A stretch of DNA of 64,000 nt from Muraenolepis orangiensis. Taxonomy: Eukaryota; Chordata; Actinopteri; Gadiformes; Muraenolepididae. Of the stretch, positions 1 through 12,900 are shown in pieces. A program made the translations under genes and the position numbers. The stretch's first letter is position 1. Each line of letters opens with the position of its first letter. The notes under the pieces are model-generated. The model had not been told where the DNA came from. It saw only the letters and a list, made by a program, of their open reading frames with translations, and did not search any database. The stretch lies in the NCBI GenBank assembly GCA_027704905.1, contig CM051004.1, forward strand, positions 15,467,108-15,531,107, given 5' to 3'.

Positions 1-945
1 GGAAGAGTGCAGTTCTTTGTCGGTGTCGATGGTGAGCATTAAACGTGTCGACACAGATCAGGTTGCATGAGACCGGTGACTTGAGGTGAGCGCATAAAGA
101 CCAGGTTCATTCCAGACTACCAAACTGGAACAACAGTAAATGCACTTTAGTCAAAGTTAAACTCTTTCATGTCAAAGCAAATACAGCATCATGATTTCCC
201 TTATATGGTCATGGTGGGTTGGCCTTCTCTGATGTATAAATGTCTGTGCCCCTTTGCCTCCCCCCTTTCTCAGGCAAACAGATCCAGCCTCAAGGTAGGA
301 ACACACTTTTTTTTATTATTGAATATGTTCTGCACCACTTAATAAACTCGAATTACCTCGCGGGAAGTAACTTAAATGTCCTAACTGCACTAATAGTTTT
401 GTTGTTCAGTTTAACAAATTTAGCTCTGTGAGTTTGGACTACTCACTGGGGAACCCCAAACACCCATGGCCTTATCAATTAAAGTCAATTGAGTATGTTG
501 GTAAAAGTATTGTTATTGTATGTTTGAAATGACCACAGTCACACACACACTCCGCCAACATGATATTGGATGCTGCTGCTGCAACCTTGTTGTTATTGAA
601 TATTCTGAAGGTCAGAGAATCAACAAAACAATGTGTTTTTAGAATTAGTAGTAGTAGTAGTAATGTGAAAAGAGTAGCATGAGTAAAGTAGAGTTTGTAA
701 AAGCAACTTACTACTAAAGTACTGAAGTAATGGCACTCTTTTTTTTATTTTACCGTGATCTGGCAAACAACCATCTGGCCATTTGCCATTGTGCCAAAGT
801 CCTATTCGGAGCATAACACCATCTTGAGAGGAGGTTTAAATATTATAAATATTATCTTAATTGATGGGTTGAAAACGTAAAACAATGTTTTACAAAGAAC
901 CAAACATTTCTGTATTTTTTTTCTTTTTTCTTTTTCTTTTTTTAG
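1..945. other. 5' flank or 5' intron of FMO copy 1, no gene seen
   Basis: No reading frame here looks like a protein family. It ends in a T-rich tract and an AG at 944-945, a good 3' splice site just before the first coding exon of FMO copy 1. At least one non-coding 5' exon must therefore lie in this stretch or before the window. A short CA run (about 540-550) and a TAG trinucleotide run (about 645-662) are the only low-complexity features. Confidence 0.6.
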
Positions 946-953
946 GTTCCAAC

Positions 954-3174
954 ATGGTGAAAAGGGTGGCGATAATCGGGGCAGGGCCCTCTGGTCTGAC
1001 CAGCATGAAGGCCTGTCTGGAAGAGGGCATGGTGCCCACCTGCTTTGAGAGCAGCGATGACATGGGCGGCCTGTGGAAGTTCAAGGCAAGACTGTTAGTC
1101 TACACAGGAGAGGGAAACCAGCAGCATCCCCTTCGTTGTGTGTGGTGCCCTGGAAAGGGTTAAGAATTATACAGGCCCTAGTGTTGAGGCGGTGCAGAAT
1201 AGATTGAGCAATGCCCCCAAAAGGCCCCCCCCCAATCTGGCGAGTACTTTCATCTTTTTTTTCTTTTTTTAACCGTGCATCAAGCTAAAAGGAAAGGGGA
1301 GTAAATAACAACTTGTAACAGCCTGTTAAAACAACATGTTAAAAACCTGTTAACCACCTGTGTATTGGCCCAGGATAACTGCTCATTTCATGAGCAAAAT
1401 GCAGTGAGAGCCAAGCAAGTACTGGCACTTTCTAAGTCTAATATTTAGAAGTTCCTAAAATATGTAGCCCAAGAATTATTGGTATGGCTCAGCCTGAGAG
1501 GATCCAATAGTGTTTTATTATCCATACTCAAATTTACTGTGTCAAATTCGCTCAACAATAACTGCAGCATATGCATTATTGGTTTGTTGTGTGCTTTTTT
1601 TAACCATTTACAATTTTAGTCTTTTTAAATGCTTTCCAGAATAAGACAGTCAAAATAATTCACAAATATGGATCATAGTGTCAATGTTCATGTTTATTCT
1701 GTGCAATGGAATATTTTGTTGTATGTTTAGTATTTATCAGTTGCGAGGTTTGCTTTCATTTGTATGTCTTAACAAAGGAAAATGCAGCATTTGTGTAATT
1801 TATGCACATTTTGAGAAAAAAATTATTATCTAGAAACAGTCCTGCTGGGGTCAGGTGTCTGGCTTTGTTTATGTGTATCCCTTGTCCCGTGTCCCACATA
1901 CTTTATGAATAAATAAGAAACTGTGGCAGTAAGACACATCACAAAATCGTTAAGGTTCCCACCGCCATGTGCGATGTGGGCTATAACTCAAGCCAAATGG
2001 GGAAAAACGCACAGGTTTGAAGTCTCTCTTAAAAAAACCTTTCTCATCTTCCAGGAAATTTCTGAGCCCAACAGAGCCAGCATCTACCGCTCACTCACCA
2101 TCAACATATCCAAGGAGATGATGTGCTACAGCGACTTCCCCATCCCTTCTGATTACCCAAACTACATGCACCATTCCAAGATCCTCACCTACTTTCGCAT
2201 GTATGCTGAGCATTTCAAACTGCTGGAGTATATCCGCTTCCAGGTATAACATGAGAAACTTTGCACAAGGAGATACGAGATCAATTGTTAAAGCTGCATT
2301 AGATAACTCTTTCATAGTATGTATGTATTATGGATTCACTTTGTTTGCTGTACGTTTATGAATTGGCCTTAGCGAGACCCAAAACATTTTTTGGAGACGA
2401 GATCACATGGGAACATGGGAATTTTCATACTTTAGAATTTCAGCGTACTGGCTAGTACAGTGGCAGCACATCTTGTAGTCGAAAGCAAAGTGACACGTTT
2501 TACGTATATAACACTATCAACACCTACATGTGCCTACATGGATAAGTAACATTGCGTTGCATCAAAAAGGCATACATGTGCCTACATGAGCCCAGCAGTA
2601 AGGAGACTCCCTTCAGGCCGTCTGTTGGCAGAGTTTAGCGATCAGGTTGGGAATGGCGATGGGGTTGCGGACATGGAGGTAGTTGACCGCAGATTTTCCG
2701 ACCTCCATAGAAGTACAGTTCATGCTCCGATCCGTGGGATTGGGGTAGGTGCTGTTCTTAAAACTCAGTACAGTTTTTTTAGCTTTTATTGACTTTGTAT
2801 CTAGTTGTTGTAAAAGCACCATCTCATATTTTTACATATGAATTAGCAGTTGGTCAACCTTAGCTTACATCCCTAACATTATTTCTTATGTTGTTGTGCT
2901 TGCTTAGTCCTTAGTGAAGAGTGTCAAACAGAGACCAGACTACTCCCGCAGTGGGCAATGGGAGGTTTTGACACAAAGCAAGGATGGACAGGAGGAAAGA
3001 CATGTATTCGATGCGATCATCTGCTGCTCCGGCCACTACACCTATCCCCATATGCCCCTCAAGGAATTCCCTGGTAACCCAACATCTGCCAATGCAACTG
3101 CCAAAACATTCAGTCAACCACTCCACCTCATCTCTGTGGAATGAAAATTAAGTCTCCGTCCTTGTTTCTTGCTC

Positions 3175-3214
<40 letters not shown>

Positions 3215-6200
3215 TGTGTGTGTGTCTGCTTCTTTAGGAATTGAAACATTTGAAGGGAAGTACTTCCACAGCTGGGACTACAAGGGGCCAGATGACATGC
3301 AGGGGAAAAAAGTGGTTGTGATTGGCATCGGAAATTCTGGGGGCGACATTGCTGTAGAGGGCAGCAGGGTTGCGGATGAGGTGGGGAAAAACTAACTTTG
3401 AACACACATTTGCCGTTGCCTCTGTTTTGTGGTGCAATGGTCCGTTATTATAGTTGTCTAGTGGTATTATTATAGACACAAATACCCTACATCTACAGTA
3501 TAACGTGCTCTGACCAGCCTCCAACTTTTTCAGTCAGTAGTGTCATTATGGATAACAATAGTGCAATATTAAAACTACAGTTGTCAGGTCCAGTATCCAC
3601 TGGCTCTTCTGCCCTGTATCTGACCGTCTCGCTGTGTGTGCATCTTGGGTGGTGTGTTTTCTTTGGGGCTTGGTTTACAGGTTTATCTGAGCACCCGGCG
3701 CGGGGCCTGGATCGTGCGCCAGGTGTCTGACAACGGCCTGCCCTTGGACATGAAGTACAACACGCGCTTCGTCCACATCCTCTTCCAGCTGCTGCCCGTC
3801 AACCTCCTCAACTGGTTCGGCGAGAAGAAAGTCAACGCTATGTACGACCACACCATGTACGCCATCAAGCCAAACCACAGGTAACATTTTTTTTCTGGGT
3901 TTACTTTTTTTCCCTCCAGCATTAGTTGACACATTTCCCCGTACTATTCACAATAAATGTTTGGCGCAACAATGTTAAAATAAAATGTTACCATAGATAA
4001 TTAAATGCAGAAAAGTGCACACATTCCTGCCATGGGGAGCGAGCCGAAGTGTATGATCATAAGAGGAAGAAAGAGGACATGACTCAAAGTCGAGGACATG
4101 ACTCAAAGTCGAGGACATGACTCAAAGTCGAGGACATGACTCAAAGTCGTGGACATGACTCAAAGTCGTGGACATGACTCAAAGTCGAGGACATGACTCA
4201 AAGTCGAGGACATGACTCAAAGTCGAGGACATGACTCAAAGTCGTGGACATGACTCAAAGTCTTTCAAAGTCCTTCTCAAGCTGGAAGGTCTAAGGACAT
4301 TGCAAGGCTTGCTCTAGGGATACAGGAGTGGGGAACAAGAATAACAAGGCAGTCAAGATTCCAGATTGTTGTGTGGCATATGCCACGCAAGTACAATGGA
4401 AGGCTTACTCCCCTTTTCCTACCGCAGTATGACTTTTGTAGTCACACACAATTCATGGATATATCTATAGACAGGGCTTGACATTAACTTTTTAGCCCAC
4501 CAGCCGCTGTGGCCAGTGGTTTTCCAAAGTTACTGGCCACTCAGCAACTCGAGTTCATATTAATAATGAAGTGTAATGCAGTGAGTACACTGTGTAACAA
4601 TGAGTACTGTAATTACAATTACAATAATTAACAACTTTAATAATCTATTTATTATTGTCTGCTCGATTGCAAATTCTACCGGCATTTGGCCAGTGCCCTA
4701 GCTTTAGATCATCTGAACCTGTAATATGGTCATCTGGTCTCTGATATCCAAGCCAGTTCCTCATCCACAGTGACCTCTGTACCCCCCCCCCCCCCCCATG
4801 TGGCCAATAGACTGTTTAGTCAGATCCCAGTCTTCAATGATGAGCTGCCCCTCAAGATTCTGTCTGGGTCTGTGGTCATCAAGCCTAACATCAAGGAGAT
4901 CCGTGGCTCCTCGGTGGTGTTCGAGGATGACACCGTGCTGGAGAAGGTGGGGACCAAATCCACAGGGCAGAAGGGGTGTGGGGGGGGGGGGGGGGGTGGT
5001 CGTTCATTGTTTTTTCGAACTGATCAACTATCAGTTTCCACTCTGACCTCGGCATCTGTTTCACAGGTGGATGTTATCGTGCTCGCCACAGGGTACAACT
5101 ATGATTTCCCCTTCCTGCCCAACAATGCAATGTACAAGTCTGGTCACCGCGTAGGCATGTACAAGCATGTTTTCCCACCCACCATGGAGCACCCTACGCT
5201 GGCTGTGGTGGGTTTCATCCATGCCCTGGGAGCCATTATGCCCCAGGCCGAGATGCAAGCCCGCTGGGTGGCCCGTGTCTTCAAGGGTACGCTTTTTTCC
5301 ATCCCATTTATTTATGTATTTATTTATTTATTTATTTATCATCACCTGCAAACTAACTTTAAAGCTGCATGAGCATAATGGTTTCACAGTTAAATATTCA
5401 CTTATTTAGCTATACGTTTATGAATTGGCCTTAGCAACACCCCAAACAATATTATTTATTATTTCTATATTATTTATTTATATTTATTATCGTATCATTT
5501 TTGTGTACTGGCTAGTACAGTGCCTGATCAGAGTATCAATATCACCATTCAATCACATCAATAACACATGTGGACATGTGGATAAATAACATTGAGTTGC
5601 AACAATAACACTTACATGATGTATTCATTCACATTGCTGCACGAATATCCGTTTTAGTGGAGGAACAATCAATTAAGAATAATTGAATGAGAAAAATCTA
5701 TTATGAGTGAGGAAGAGCCACCTCGGAGCCACCTCAACAACCCCCCGTTTATTAGAATCAGCAAGTTATAGACGCCATTACAGCGACTGAGTGGGGAGTT
5801 GTGGGAGGCTGCCAAAGTGCCAAGTTATCTCATGCAGCTTTAACTGCCAAGCAGTTGCCAAGTCTGTTATGACATGAAGCTATATGTTCATTTGTTTCCC
5901 AGGCATTAAGAAGCTTCCTACTACGCAGGCCATGATCAAGTGTGTCGAGAAGGACACCAAAGATATACAAAAAAAGTATATAAGTATATTAAAGTATTAT
6001 TTAAAAAATCATGTTTCTTATTGATAACGCAATGCTAAGATGCCTGTCAACGTTATGTACCTCCCTGCAGCTTCATCGTGTCCAAGCGGACCCCGTTGCA
6101 GGTTGACTTTGTTGACTACATGGACGACCTTGCAGGGGAGATCGGAATACGCCCTAGCCTTCTCTGGCTCTTCTTCACGGACCATGCTCTGTTCAAGAGG

Positions 6201-6625
6201 CTCCTGTGGGGCCCGATGACAGCGTACCAGTACCGCGTGACTGGACCCGGGAAGTGGGAGGGAGCCCGCAGGGCCATCTTCACTCAATTTGACCGCATGT
6301 ACGAACCGCTGAAGACTCGCAAGGTGCGTAAGCTTCCTCCTGAACGATATATAGCAGCCAAATACATCTGTTTCCCGCCATTTAATGTGTTGCCAGTCCG
6401 TTCCTGTAATAAAGGGATTCATTCAAATTTGCTTCATGTTTCCACTTCCCTCCAAATCTATTTTGCCAGGTGGACAACCCGAGCCAGGAGTCCTCTTTTG
6501 CAGGTCGGCTGCTCAAGTTGAGCCTGACCGCCATGGTCGGAGGAGCTGTGGTCCACTACATCCATGTCCGCAACCCCACCACCATTCCCAACCTGATCGC
6601 TAAACTACGCCCACAGACGGCCTGA
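954..6625 (+). CDS. Flavin-containing monooxygenase, FMO5-like (FMO copy 1)
   Basis: Ten coding exons read open: 954-1085, 2055-2243, 2908-3073, 3238-3380, 3681-3880, 4811-4946, 5067-5286, 5903-5975, 6071-6323, 6470-6625. All junctions keep phase, giving 555 aa, normal for FMOs (about 530-560). FMOs are ER flavoproteins that use FAD, NADPH and O2 to oxygenate soft nucleophiles; FMO5-type enzymes also act as Baeyer-Villiger oxygenases. Visible motifs: FAD-binding GAGPSG (residues 9-14), the FMO signature FEGKYFHSWDYK (167-178), NADPH-binding GIGNSG (192-197) and LATGY (328-332). A C-terminal hydrophobic stretch followed by HVRNPTTIPN resembles the membrane anchor. The ATG at 954 follows a splice acceptor at 944-945. 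The first intron has a GC donor (AAG|GCAAGA). The ancestral 356-nt exon is split in two (136+220). Family call is firm; the FMO5 subtype is inferred. Confidence 0.93.
2287..2588 (+). mobile_element. Partial MITE-like repeat in FMO copy 1 intron 2
   Basis: Starts with GTTAAAGCTGCATTAGATAAC, nearly the reverse complement of the right end of the element at 5357-5842. It shares inner blocks with that element, such as TACGTTTATGAATTGGCCTT and GTACTGGCTAGTACAGTG. The right terminal repeat is missing; the copy stops where the inverted FMO exon fragment begins. Confidence 0.6.
2589..2716 (-). pseudogene. Inverted fragment of an FMO last exon plus 3' UTR
   Basis: Read on the minus strand, this encodes VNYLHVRNPIAIPNLIAK, then a short divergent stretch, the same C-terminal QTA and a stop. 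The end of FMO copy 1 reads VHYIHVRNPTTIPNLIAK. The similarity runs past the stop into the 3' UTR: both have TACTGCTGGGCTCA about 10 bases after the stop. It lies antisense inside intron 2 of the same gene, is incomplete at its 5' side and has no splice context, so I call it a captured or rearranged fragment. Confidence 0.85.
3179..3226 (+). repeat. (GT)n microsatellite in FMO copy 1 intron 3
   Basis: An imperfect GT array fills much of a 164-bp intron and ends about 10 bases before the 3' splice site of exon 4. Confidence 0.9.
4073..4262 (+). repeat. 19-bp minisatellite, ten copies, each with TGACTCA
   Basis: The unit GAGGACATGACTCAAAGTC repeats ten times with an exact 19-bp period, varying only at one A/T position. 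TGACTCA, the AP-1 consensus core, starts at 4080 and recurs every 19 bp up to 4251. It lies in intron 5 of FMO copy 1. Confidence 0.95.
5357..5842. mobile_element. MITE-like element with about 20-bp inverted ends
   Basis: The left end reads CTTTAAAGCTGCATGAG and the right end CTCATGCAGCTTTAAC, which are inverted repeats. It lies in the intron between FMO copy 1 exons 5067-5286 and 5903-5975. There is no coding capacity. A partial copy sits at 2287-2588. Confidence 0.65.
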
Positions 6626-9060
6626 AGGGGATCTCCCTACTGCTGGGCTCAAATATTATCAATAGGAACCCTGTCCCTATGCATGTGCTACTGCTCACCT
6701 AGGGGCTTGTTTCAGACAACTCTGTCTTTAAAAGGTTACTATTGTAGCAACAATGGCTGTTGTTTTTTCTGAATACGTTCATTGATGTGGGTTGATCTTG
6801 TCGGCTGTGATTGTAGAGATTTAGAGAGAGTCAGGGCACAATAATAACACGTAATAACACGATTGTAACATGTGATTATACCATTTCAATTGTATTTTGC
6901 AATCATGTCTATAAAAGACACAATAGTACTTTGAGTAATGTCGGATTGTTAATCATGAGATGTTAATTGTACTAATATAAATCTTTAATTCATTTGAAAG
7001 AAGCCAGTAAAATGCAAGCAAGTAAAAATCCCTTTGTGTTTGCATCACTCTCCCAGTTGAACACTCAGTTGAACAGCGGTTGAAATTTGTCTTGTTTTTG
7101 TGTCTGAGAGAAAGCAGCGAATATTGACCAGAAAATGTGCACACGATGAAATACATAATTATTTAAAAAGATTCTGGATGGATTAAAATGATTGCTCATG
7201 TTTACAGTTACACTCACTCCTAGAAAAAAAACTCTTGCCAGAAACCCTGCAGCATTGAGGTTCACCTGAGATCCTCGGACGGTGAGGGAATTGATCCGTA
7301 GCTTACATACCTGCACACCAGACACCAGACACAAGAAGAGGTCTACCATCATGTCCACCATCTGCACTTCCTGTGAGATAAATCATTATACGTTATATGA
7401 TGAACTGCTCACAGTGTGGACTGCAGCAGTCATGTCCTTGACCCTCCACTGCCTGTAAAACATTATTTTACTCTTCATTTTGACGTCATGGAGGGCCTAT
7501 CATTTAGCTGCTTCACTTGCATTCGCATGCATACTTTTTTATGGAGTTGGATAAAAAAAACCCTGTCTTGGACGAGTTGAGCAAAATACATCCCAAAATT
7601 AAAATACACAAAACTTGCCTTCTGGGGGGAAAAGAAAGACTTGAGTTGGGTAGACTGCTTAACAGTGCTATAGCCCTCGTAAGGGATGTACGTCACAGCC
7701 CCGCACGTGTTGCCAAGGTAAAATTCCCTATGGGAAAATGTATGGGGTTTCATATAGGCCTATTCGTCTGTCCTCCGTCTGTCTCTCTCACAGCCATTGA
7801 TTATCACAGGCTGTCCAAAAAGGAATACACTTATTATCTTTAAAGAACAGAGAGTATGTTCGTTGGGGGATTGAGGGCAGGTGAGACCAAACAAGTATAT
7901 TTTACAAAGAAGTCTGGCTGGATTGCCAGACATCATGATTGTCATGATTTTAGCCCGATGACCCGGTAAACCTGTAGTTAACCACATTCAGATGTGTTCT
8001 ACAACACATCTGGTCTACAAGAGGAATTTGTTCACTCTCCCTCTGAACATTTCTAATATATGAACACTATCTTGACTAACTTCACTAACTACGTTTCTAA
8101 AAATGGAAATAATGAAAATGACAAAAATAAAACAATGCTCTCTGTTCAAGCATTAAGCATATTTTGTTGAGGATCTCACATTCTTCAGCACAGTCTCGAC
8201 AGGTGGGTTAAAGTTGAATGCTAATCTTTTTCCCCGACCTTTGAGCCAAACAGTTCCTGTGAGTTTCAACTGGCAAACACCTAACTGCACGGATCTGGAT
8301 GAGGACATGGTAGGTTATGCTTCTTGCTCAATTTAATGTGCGTTACAAAACATGTGTATACAAGATACAGTTTGTTTCCATAAGAAAAAAAGGACCTGAA
8401 AGTTACGCCTCTGTAATTACTTTGTAGGGTAGGCTGTCTCTGGTTTGGATAACACATAGGCCTTTTCTGTACTTATAGACTACGTTTAATTGTATTTAAC
8501 AATCTTATAGTTATAACTAGATGTCGAACTGTGGTTGCGTGAGCCACCTCATTGTATGCTCACAAGACTAATACGTAAACAATCTGGTTGCTGTAAAACG
8601 ATATCATGAATGCGTGAATTTTAGATTCAACTGTCATTGGACCATTGAACACAACAACAATATTGTATTCTGGTTGTTGATTGGCTCCATCAGAGGACGT
8701 CCTTCGATGGAGTATAATTTCCTCCTCCACCACCACCATGCCAACCATTTGGTAATGGTTTAATTCAATCTTTTTCAATAATTTTTCTTAATATTTCTCC
8801 CTCTTGCCTCTAAAAAAACCGAGGAGTAGCCTCGATCCCATCCCACCATCCTCCTCCGGTCCATAATTCCCAATGTGAGCCACGTTGCAACAGTGCCTTT
8901 GTAACTTAACATGAAGTACCATTCTTTACGTTCCGATCTTCCAGTTCAGCAGGTCGACCTAGACAAGACACAAATCCGTAGCAGAAATGTTAAGGTGCAG
9001 CGTAATGTCAACTCGTAAAGTTGCAGAGCGACTCTGAAGCCATTGCTAAACGTCTCAAGT
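6626..9060. other. 3' flank of FMO copy 1, no gene recognised
   Basis: A/T-rich sequence with only short reading frames that match no family I know. The first 200 bases should hold the FMO copy 1 3' UTR; I could not identify a convincing poly(A) signal. Nothing else can be supported here. Confidence 0.5.
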
Positions 9061-9077
9061 CAAGAGATCTACCAAAT

Positions 9078-9078
9078 C

Positions 9079-9119
<41 letters not shown>

Positions 9120-9262
9120 TTTGGGCCGAAGGTTATTTAAGGTGACATTTAAACATGTCGATCATAACACTGACAACACAGTGTTGGAACACGCGTTTCC
9201 AAGAACAACAGCGGAGTAATATTCCATATGTTTATATTATTATTATTATTATTATTGTTATT
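9078..9262 (+). repeat. (GT)n and short ATT microsatellites
   Basis: A GT array at about 9078-9118 and an ATT array at about 9238-9262, separated by unique sequence. Confidence 0.85.
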
Positions 9263-9389
9263 ATTATTATATATATTGTTTTAATATATAGCGAAACATT
9301 CAGCCAGGTATATGGCTACGTGTACTTTTCCTAGAATAAAATGGGTCGTAATCAGGAGGTGAAAGCACCCATCGACATTTGTGGTCACT

Positions 9390-9390
<1 letters not shown>

Positions 9391-9463
<73 letters not shown>

Positions 9464-9585
9464 CACACCGCAATTTAAAATTATTCAGAGCCAGAATGGT
9501 GGCGATTTGGTTATGTTGTGTTAAAACAACGTATTTGAATGTTATTATTGTCCGCAACAAGGAAGCGGTCAAACAGCAGTTTTGC

Positions 9586-9631
<46 letters not shown>

Positions 9632-9660
9632 CCATCTCCTGGCATACCGTTACCGTAAAT
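9391..9660 (+). repeat. (CA)n followed by a dispersed repeat with a (GTT)n core
   Basis: After the CA array (about 9391-9468), 9474-9660 is a unique block with about 15 GTT units. Its reverse complement recurs at 20968-21143, so the pair forms inverted repeats on either side of the FMO copy 2 locus. Confidence 0.85.
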
Positions 9661-9769
9661 ACCCTGACCCTCAAAAAAAAAAGAGAGAGAATCCTTGAAC
9701 TGAACTGAACTGGAGTGCGCAAACACGATAGTCAGGCGAGTGTACGTACTCTATTGCGCAATACAAAAC

Positions 9770-9778
9770 TATGTGTGT

Positions 9779-9837
<59 letters not shown>

Positions 9838-9906
9838 TGTGTGTGCATGTGTGTGTGTGTGTGAGTGTGTGTTTGTGTGTGTGCGTGCGTGTGCGTGCGT
9901 GTGTGT
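9770..9906 (+). repeat. (TG)n microsatellite with GCGTGT variants
   Basis: A long TG array just left of the MITE end at 9911. The equivalent array at the FMO copy 3 locus flanks the LINE at 48613-51858. Confidence 0.9.
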
Positions 9907-9944
9907 AAATGCCCCATCACACAGAACAAACATCCTATTTTAGA

Positions 9945-12900
9945 AAAAGAGCCGTTTGAAAGTGTCGTGTTAGCCGAGCTAACAGAAGCTAGCTCGCATA
10001 AGTAGCAACGTTGTGCGCCAACGGCCAAGTTAACGTTTGAGAAAATGGAACAGTTTAAGCCACCGTCTCCGCTGATACTCACCGGCAACCCATCAGAGAA
10101 CTGGCGCAGATGGGAACAGCGTTTTCGGCTGTATATGACTGCTTCGGGGGCATCTAGGAAAGAGGAGAAAGTCAAAGTAGCCATTCTGCTCCACACCATC
10201 GGCGAAGAAGCGTTGGAAGTATAAAACACCAGAAGATGGACTGAAGAGGATGAGACAATGGAGGACGTTCTGACTGCGCTCCGAGATCACTGCAGCCCAC
10301 AGACATTTTTTGTGTGTTTGAGCGGCACCAATTCTGGTCACATCCGATGACAGACGAGACTTCGGTGGACAGATTCATCACAGAAGACCAAGGACTGGGA
10401 GTTTGGCTCAAGTGGAAATGATACGCTCAGAGATAAGCTAGTATTTAGCATAGCAGATTCTCGTCTAAAAGAACGACCGCTACGTGAAAAGAAGCTAACG
10501 CTACTCAGAGCCGTAGAAATATGCAGAGCGACAGAGCTAGCCGAGACACAGATGCCAATGCAGACTGTACAGGTTATTCATGAAGCGCTAGCACTACTCC
10601 CTTCCCACTCCAGAAGATGTGTGCAGTAAGCTGGCAGGAATATCCATCTTCACCATACTGGACGAGAAAGATGGATACTGGCAGATCAAAGCTGGACAAG
10701 CCATCTTCAAAATTGTGCACCTTCAACACACCATGGGGCCGGTTCCGCTTCCCGACACTCCCATTCAGCATCAAGTCTGCGAGTGAGGTGTTGCAGCAAA
10801 ATAACTGTGAGCCCTTTGGTGACATACAGGGTGTACACATCATCACCGATGACACAATCATTGCCGCGTCGTCAGAGAAGGAGCATGCAGAGATCCTACA
10901 CAATGTATTGGAGAGGGCAAAAGCAGCCAATGTGAAGTTTAACAGAGACGAAGAAGATCCAGTTCAAGGTCAACAGAGTGAAATACATGGGGCATATCAT
11001 CACGCCAGAGGGACAGAGACTCGATGATGCAAAGGTGAAAGTAATCCACCAACATGCCAGCCCCAGAGGACAAACAAAGCCTGCAACGACTGCTTGGAAT
11101 GACAAAGTACTTGGCACAGTACATCCCGAACGAAGCCTCGTTGACAGCACCCCTCAGACAGCTACTCAGGAAGGACGCTATGTGGCACTGGAGCCCACAT
11201 CACAGAACGTGTGATGTGGGCAGAATGTCTACTTCAAGGAGGTCAACCTCTGTGCTATGCATCTGGTGCATAGCACAGAGGTTGACATAGCTTCTCACTG
11301 AGACGGAGCAACGGTATGCTCAGATTGAGAAAGAACTACTCGCCATAGTCTTCTCAACCAAGAGGTTTCACCAATACATCTACGGCAAGACAGTGAATGT
11401 GCAGTCAGATCACAAGCCTCTGGAGATAATTGTGCAGAAGCCACTGAGCAAAGCACCAGCACGACTACAGCGAATACTTCTACAACTACAAAAGTATGAT
11501 CTCAACATCACATACACACCAGGCAAGCACATGTACAGTCGCTGACACACTGTCCCGGGCAACCGTGAGAGGACAGGCAGAAGATGTTGACGAGAACCCT
11601 GGTGATGAGAAGTTTGTGCATGCCATGGAGGCCACAGACGCGCTGAGCACAGAGACACTCAGCCAGCTGAAAGAGGCAACAGCAACAGACAGCGTGCTGC
11701 AAGCTGTGTGTGATAACAGGACAGGATGGCCAAAGAAACGATGCAGTGTAGACAGAAGCCTACACAGCTACTGGCCAATGCGGCACGATATCAGTCTACA
11801 GAACGGCATCATGATGGTCGGAGACAAGATCATCAAGAAAGTAATCCTAGAGAAGCTACATCTAGCTCATCAAGGTATCCAGCGAACAAAGGCCAAAGCA
11901 AGAAGAGTCCTCTACTGGCCCGGAATGGCACATGACATCGAGATGGTGCGTGCGCCCTGTCAACAGCTCCAGTCACAACATCCCGCATGAAGTTCCAGAG
12001 CTGCCATGGATGAAAGTTGGAGCAGACATCTTCGAGCTGAAAGGTCAGTCATACCTTTTGCTAGTAGATTACCTGACAAAGTATCCAGAAGTGCTGAACC
12101 TACCTGATAAAACGACGTCTGTTTTTGCCAGGCATGGAATCCCCAAAGAGCTTGTGAGTGACCATGTTCCATTTGCCTTGTCATGAGATGAAGTCATTTG
12201 CTGCATCATGGGAGTTCAAGCTAGAAAGAGTTCACTCAAGCCTGGGATAGCCACAGTCGAATGGTCTGGCTGAAAGGAACGATACAGACTGTGAAACATG
12301 CCCTGAAGAAGGCACTACAAACCGGTACAGACCCACATCTAGTGCTGCTGTCGCTGAGGAACACACCAGTGATGGGCCTGAGCGAGACACCAGCGCAGCT
12401 GTTGATGGGAAGAGCCCCGTGGAGTACGCTCTTGTGCTCCAGTGCCGTGCTGCGGCAGTCAACCCCACAGCATGTAAACAGCAGACTACCGTGTCTACGG
12501 TCTCATCAGCAGCGCTACTGCGATCAACATGCCGGGCCACTACCGGAGCCGTCCCCCGGGTTCCACCGTACACATGCAGACCAGACGTGGATGGGAGCCT
12601 GCCGTGGTGACGCACGAGAGAGAGAGAGACAAACCACGCTCCTATGTCGTACTAACACCATCAGGAAAGACATTCAGGAGGAACAGACCCCATCTGAGGA
12701 AAATTCACCCAAGCTTGTGCATGGCCCCGACGAACACTCTGAGGTAATATTTCCCCAGACACCCAGGCCAGTCGGCTCAAGACCCTCCAGACGACCCTCC
12801 AGCACGCCACACCAGAGGCGGTAGAGTGGTCAGACAGCCTACCAGATACAGAGACTATGTCATGGACACTTAACAAAAGGTTCAAGAAAGTTTGAGCTCT

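Noticed and set aside
4770..5372. 200-codon frame read as a single exon of FMO copy 1
   Set aside because: It reads through 4947-5066, which has a GT donor, a G tract and a CACAG acceptor. Removing it restores the FMO alignment and the 356-nt total.
7475..7987. Overlapping frames of 75-108 codons in the FMO copy 1 3' flank
   Set aside because: No domain, no splice context, and ordinary lengths for chance frames.
9300..10229. Long frames rich in alternating Cys-Val or Thr-His, and poly-Gln/poly-Cys frames
   Set aside because: They are translations of (TG)n, (CA)n and (GTT)n arrays. The same applies to such frames at 15149-15661, 24755-25352, 38688-39165, 41421-41901 and 62199-62660.
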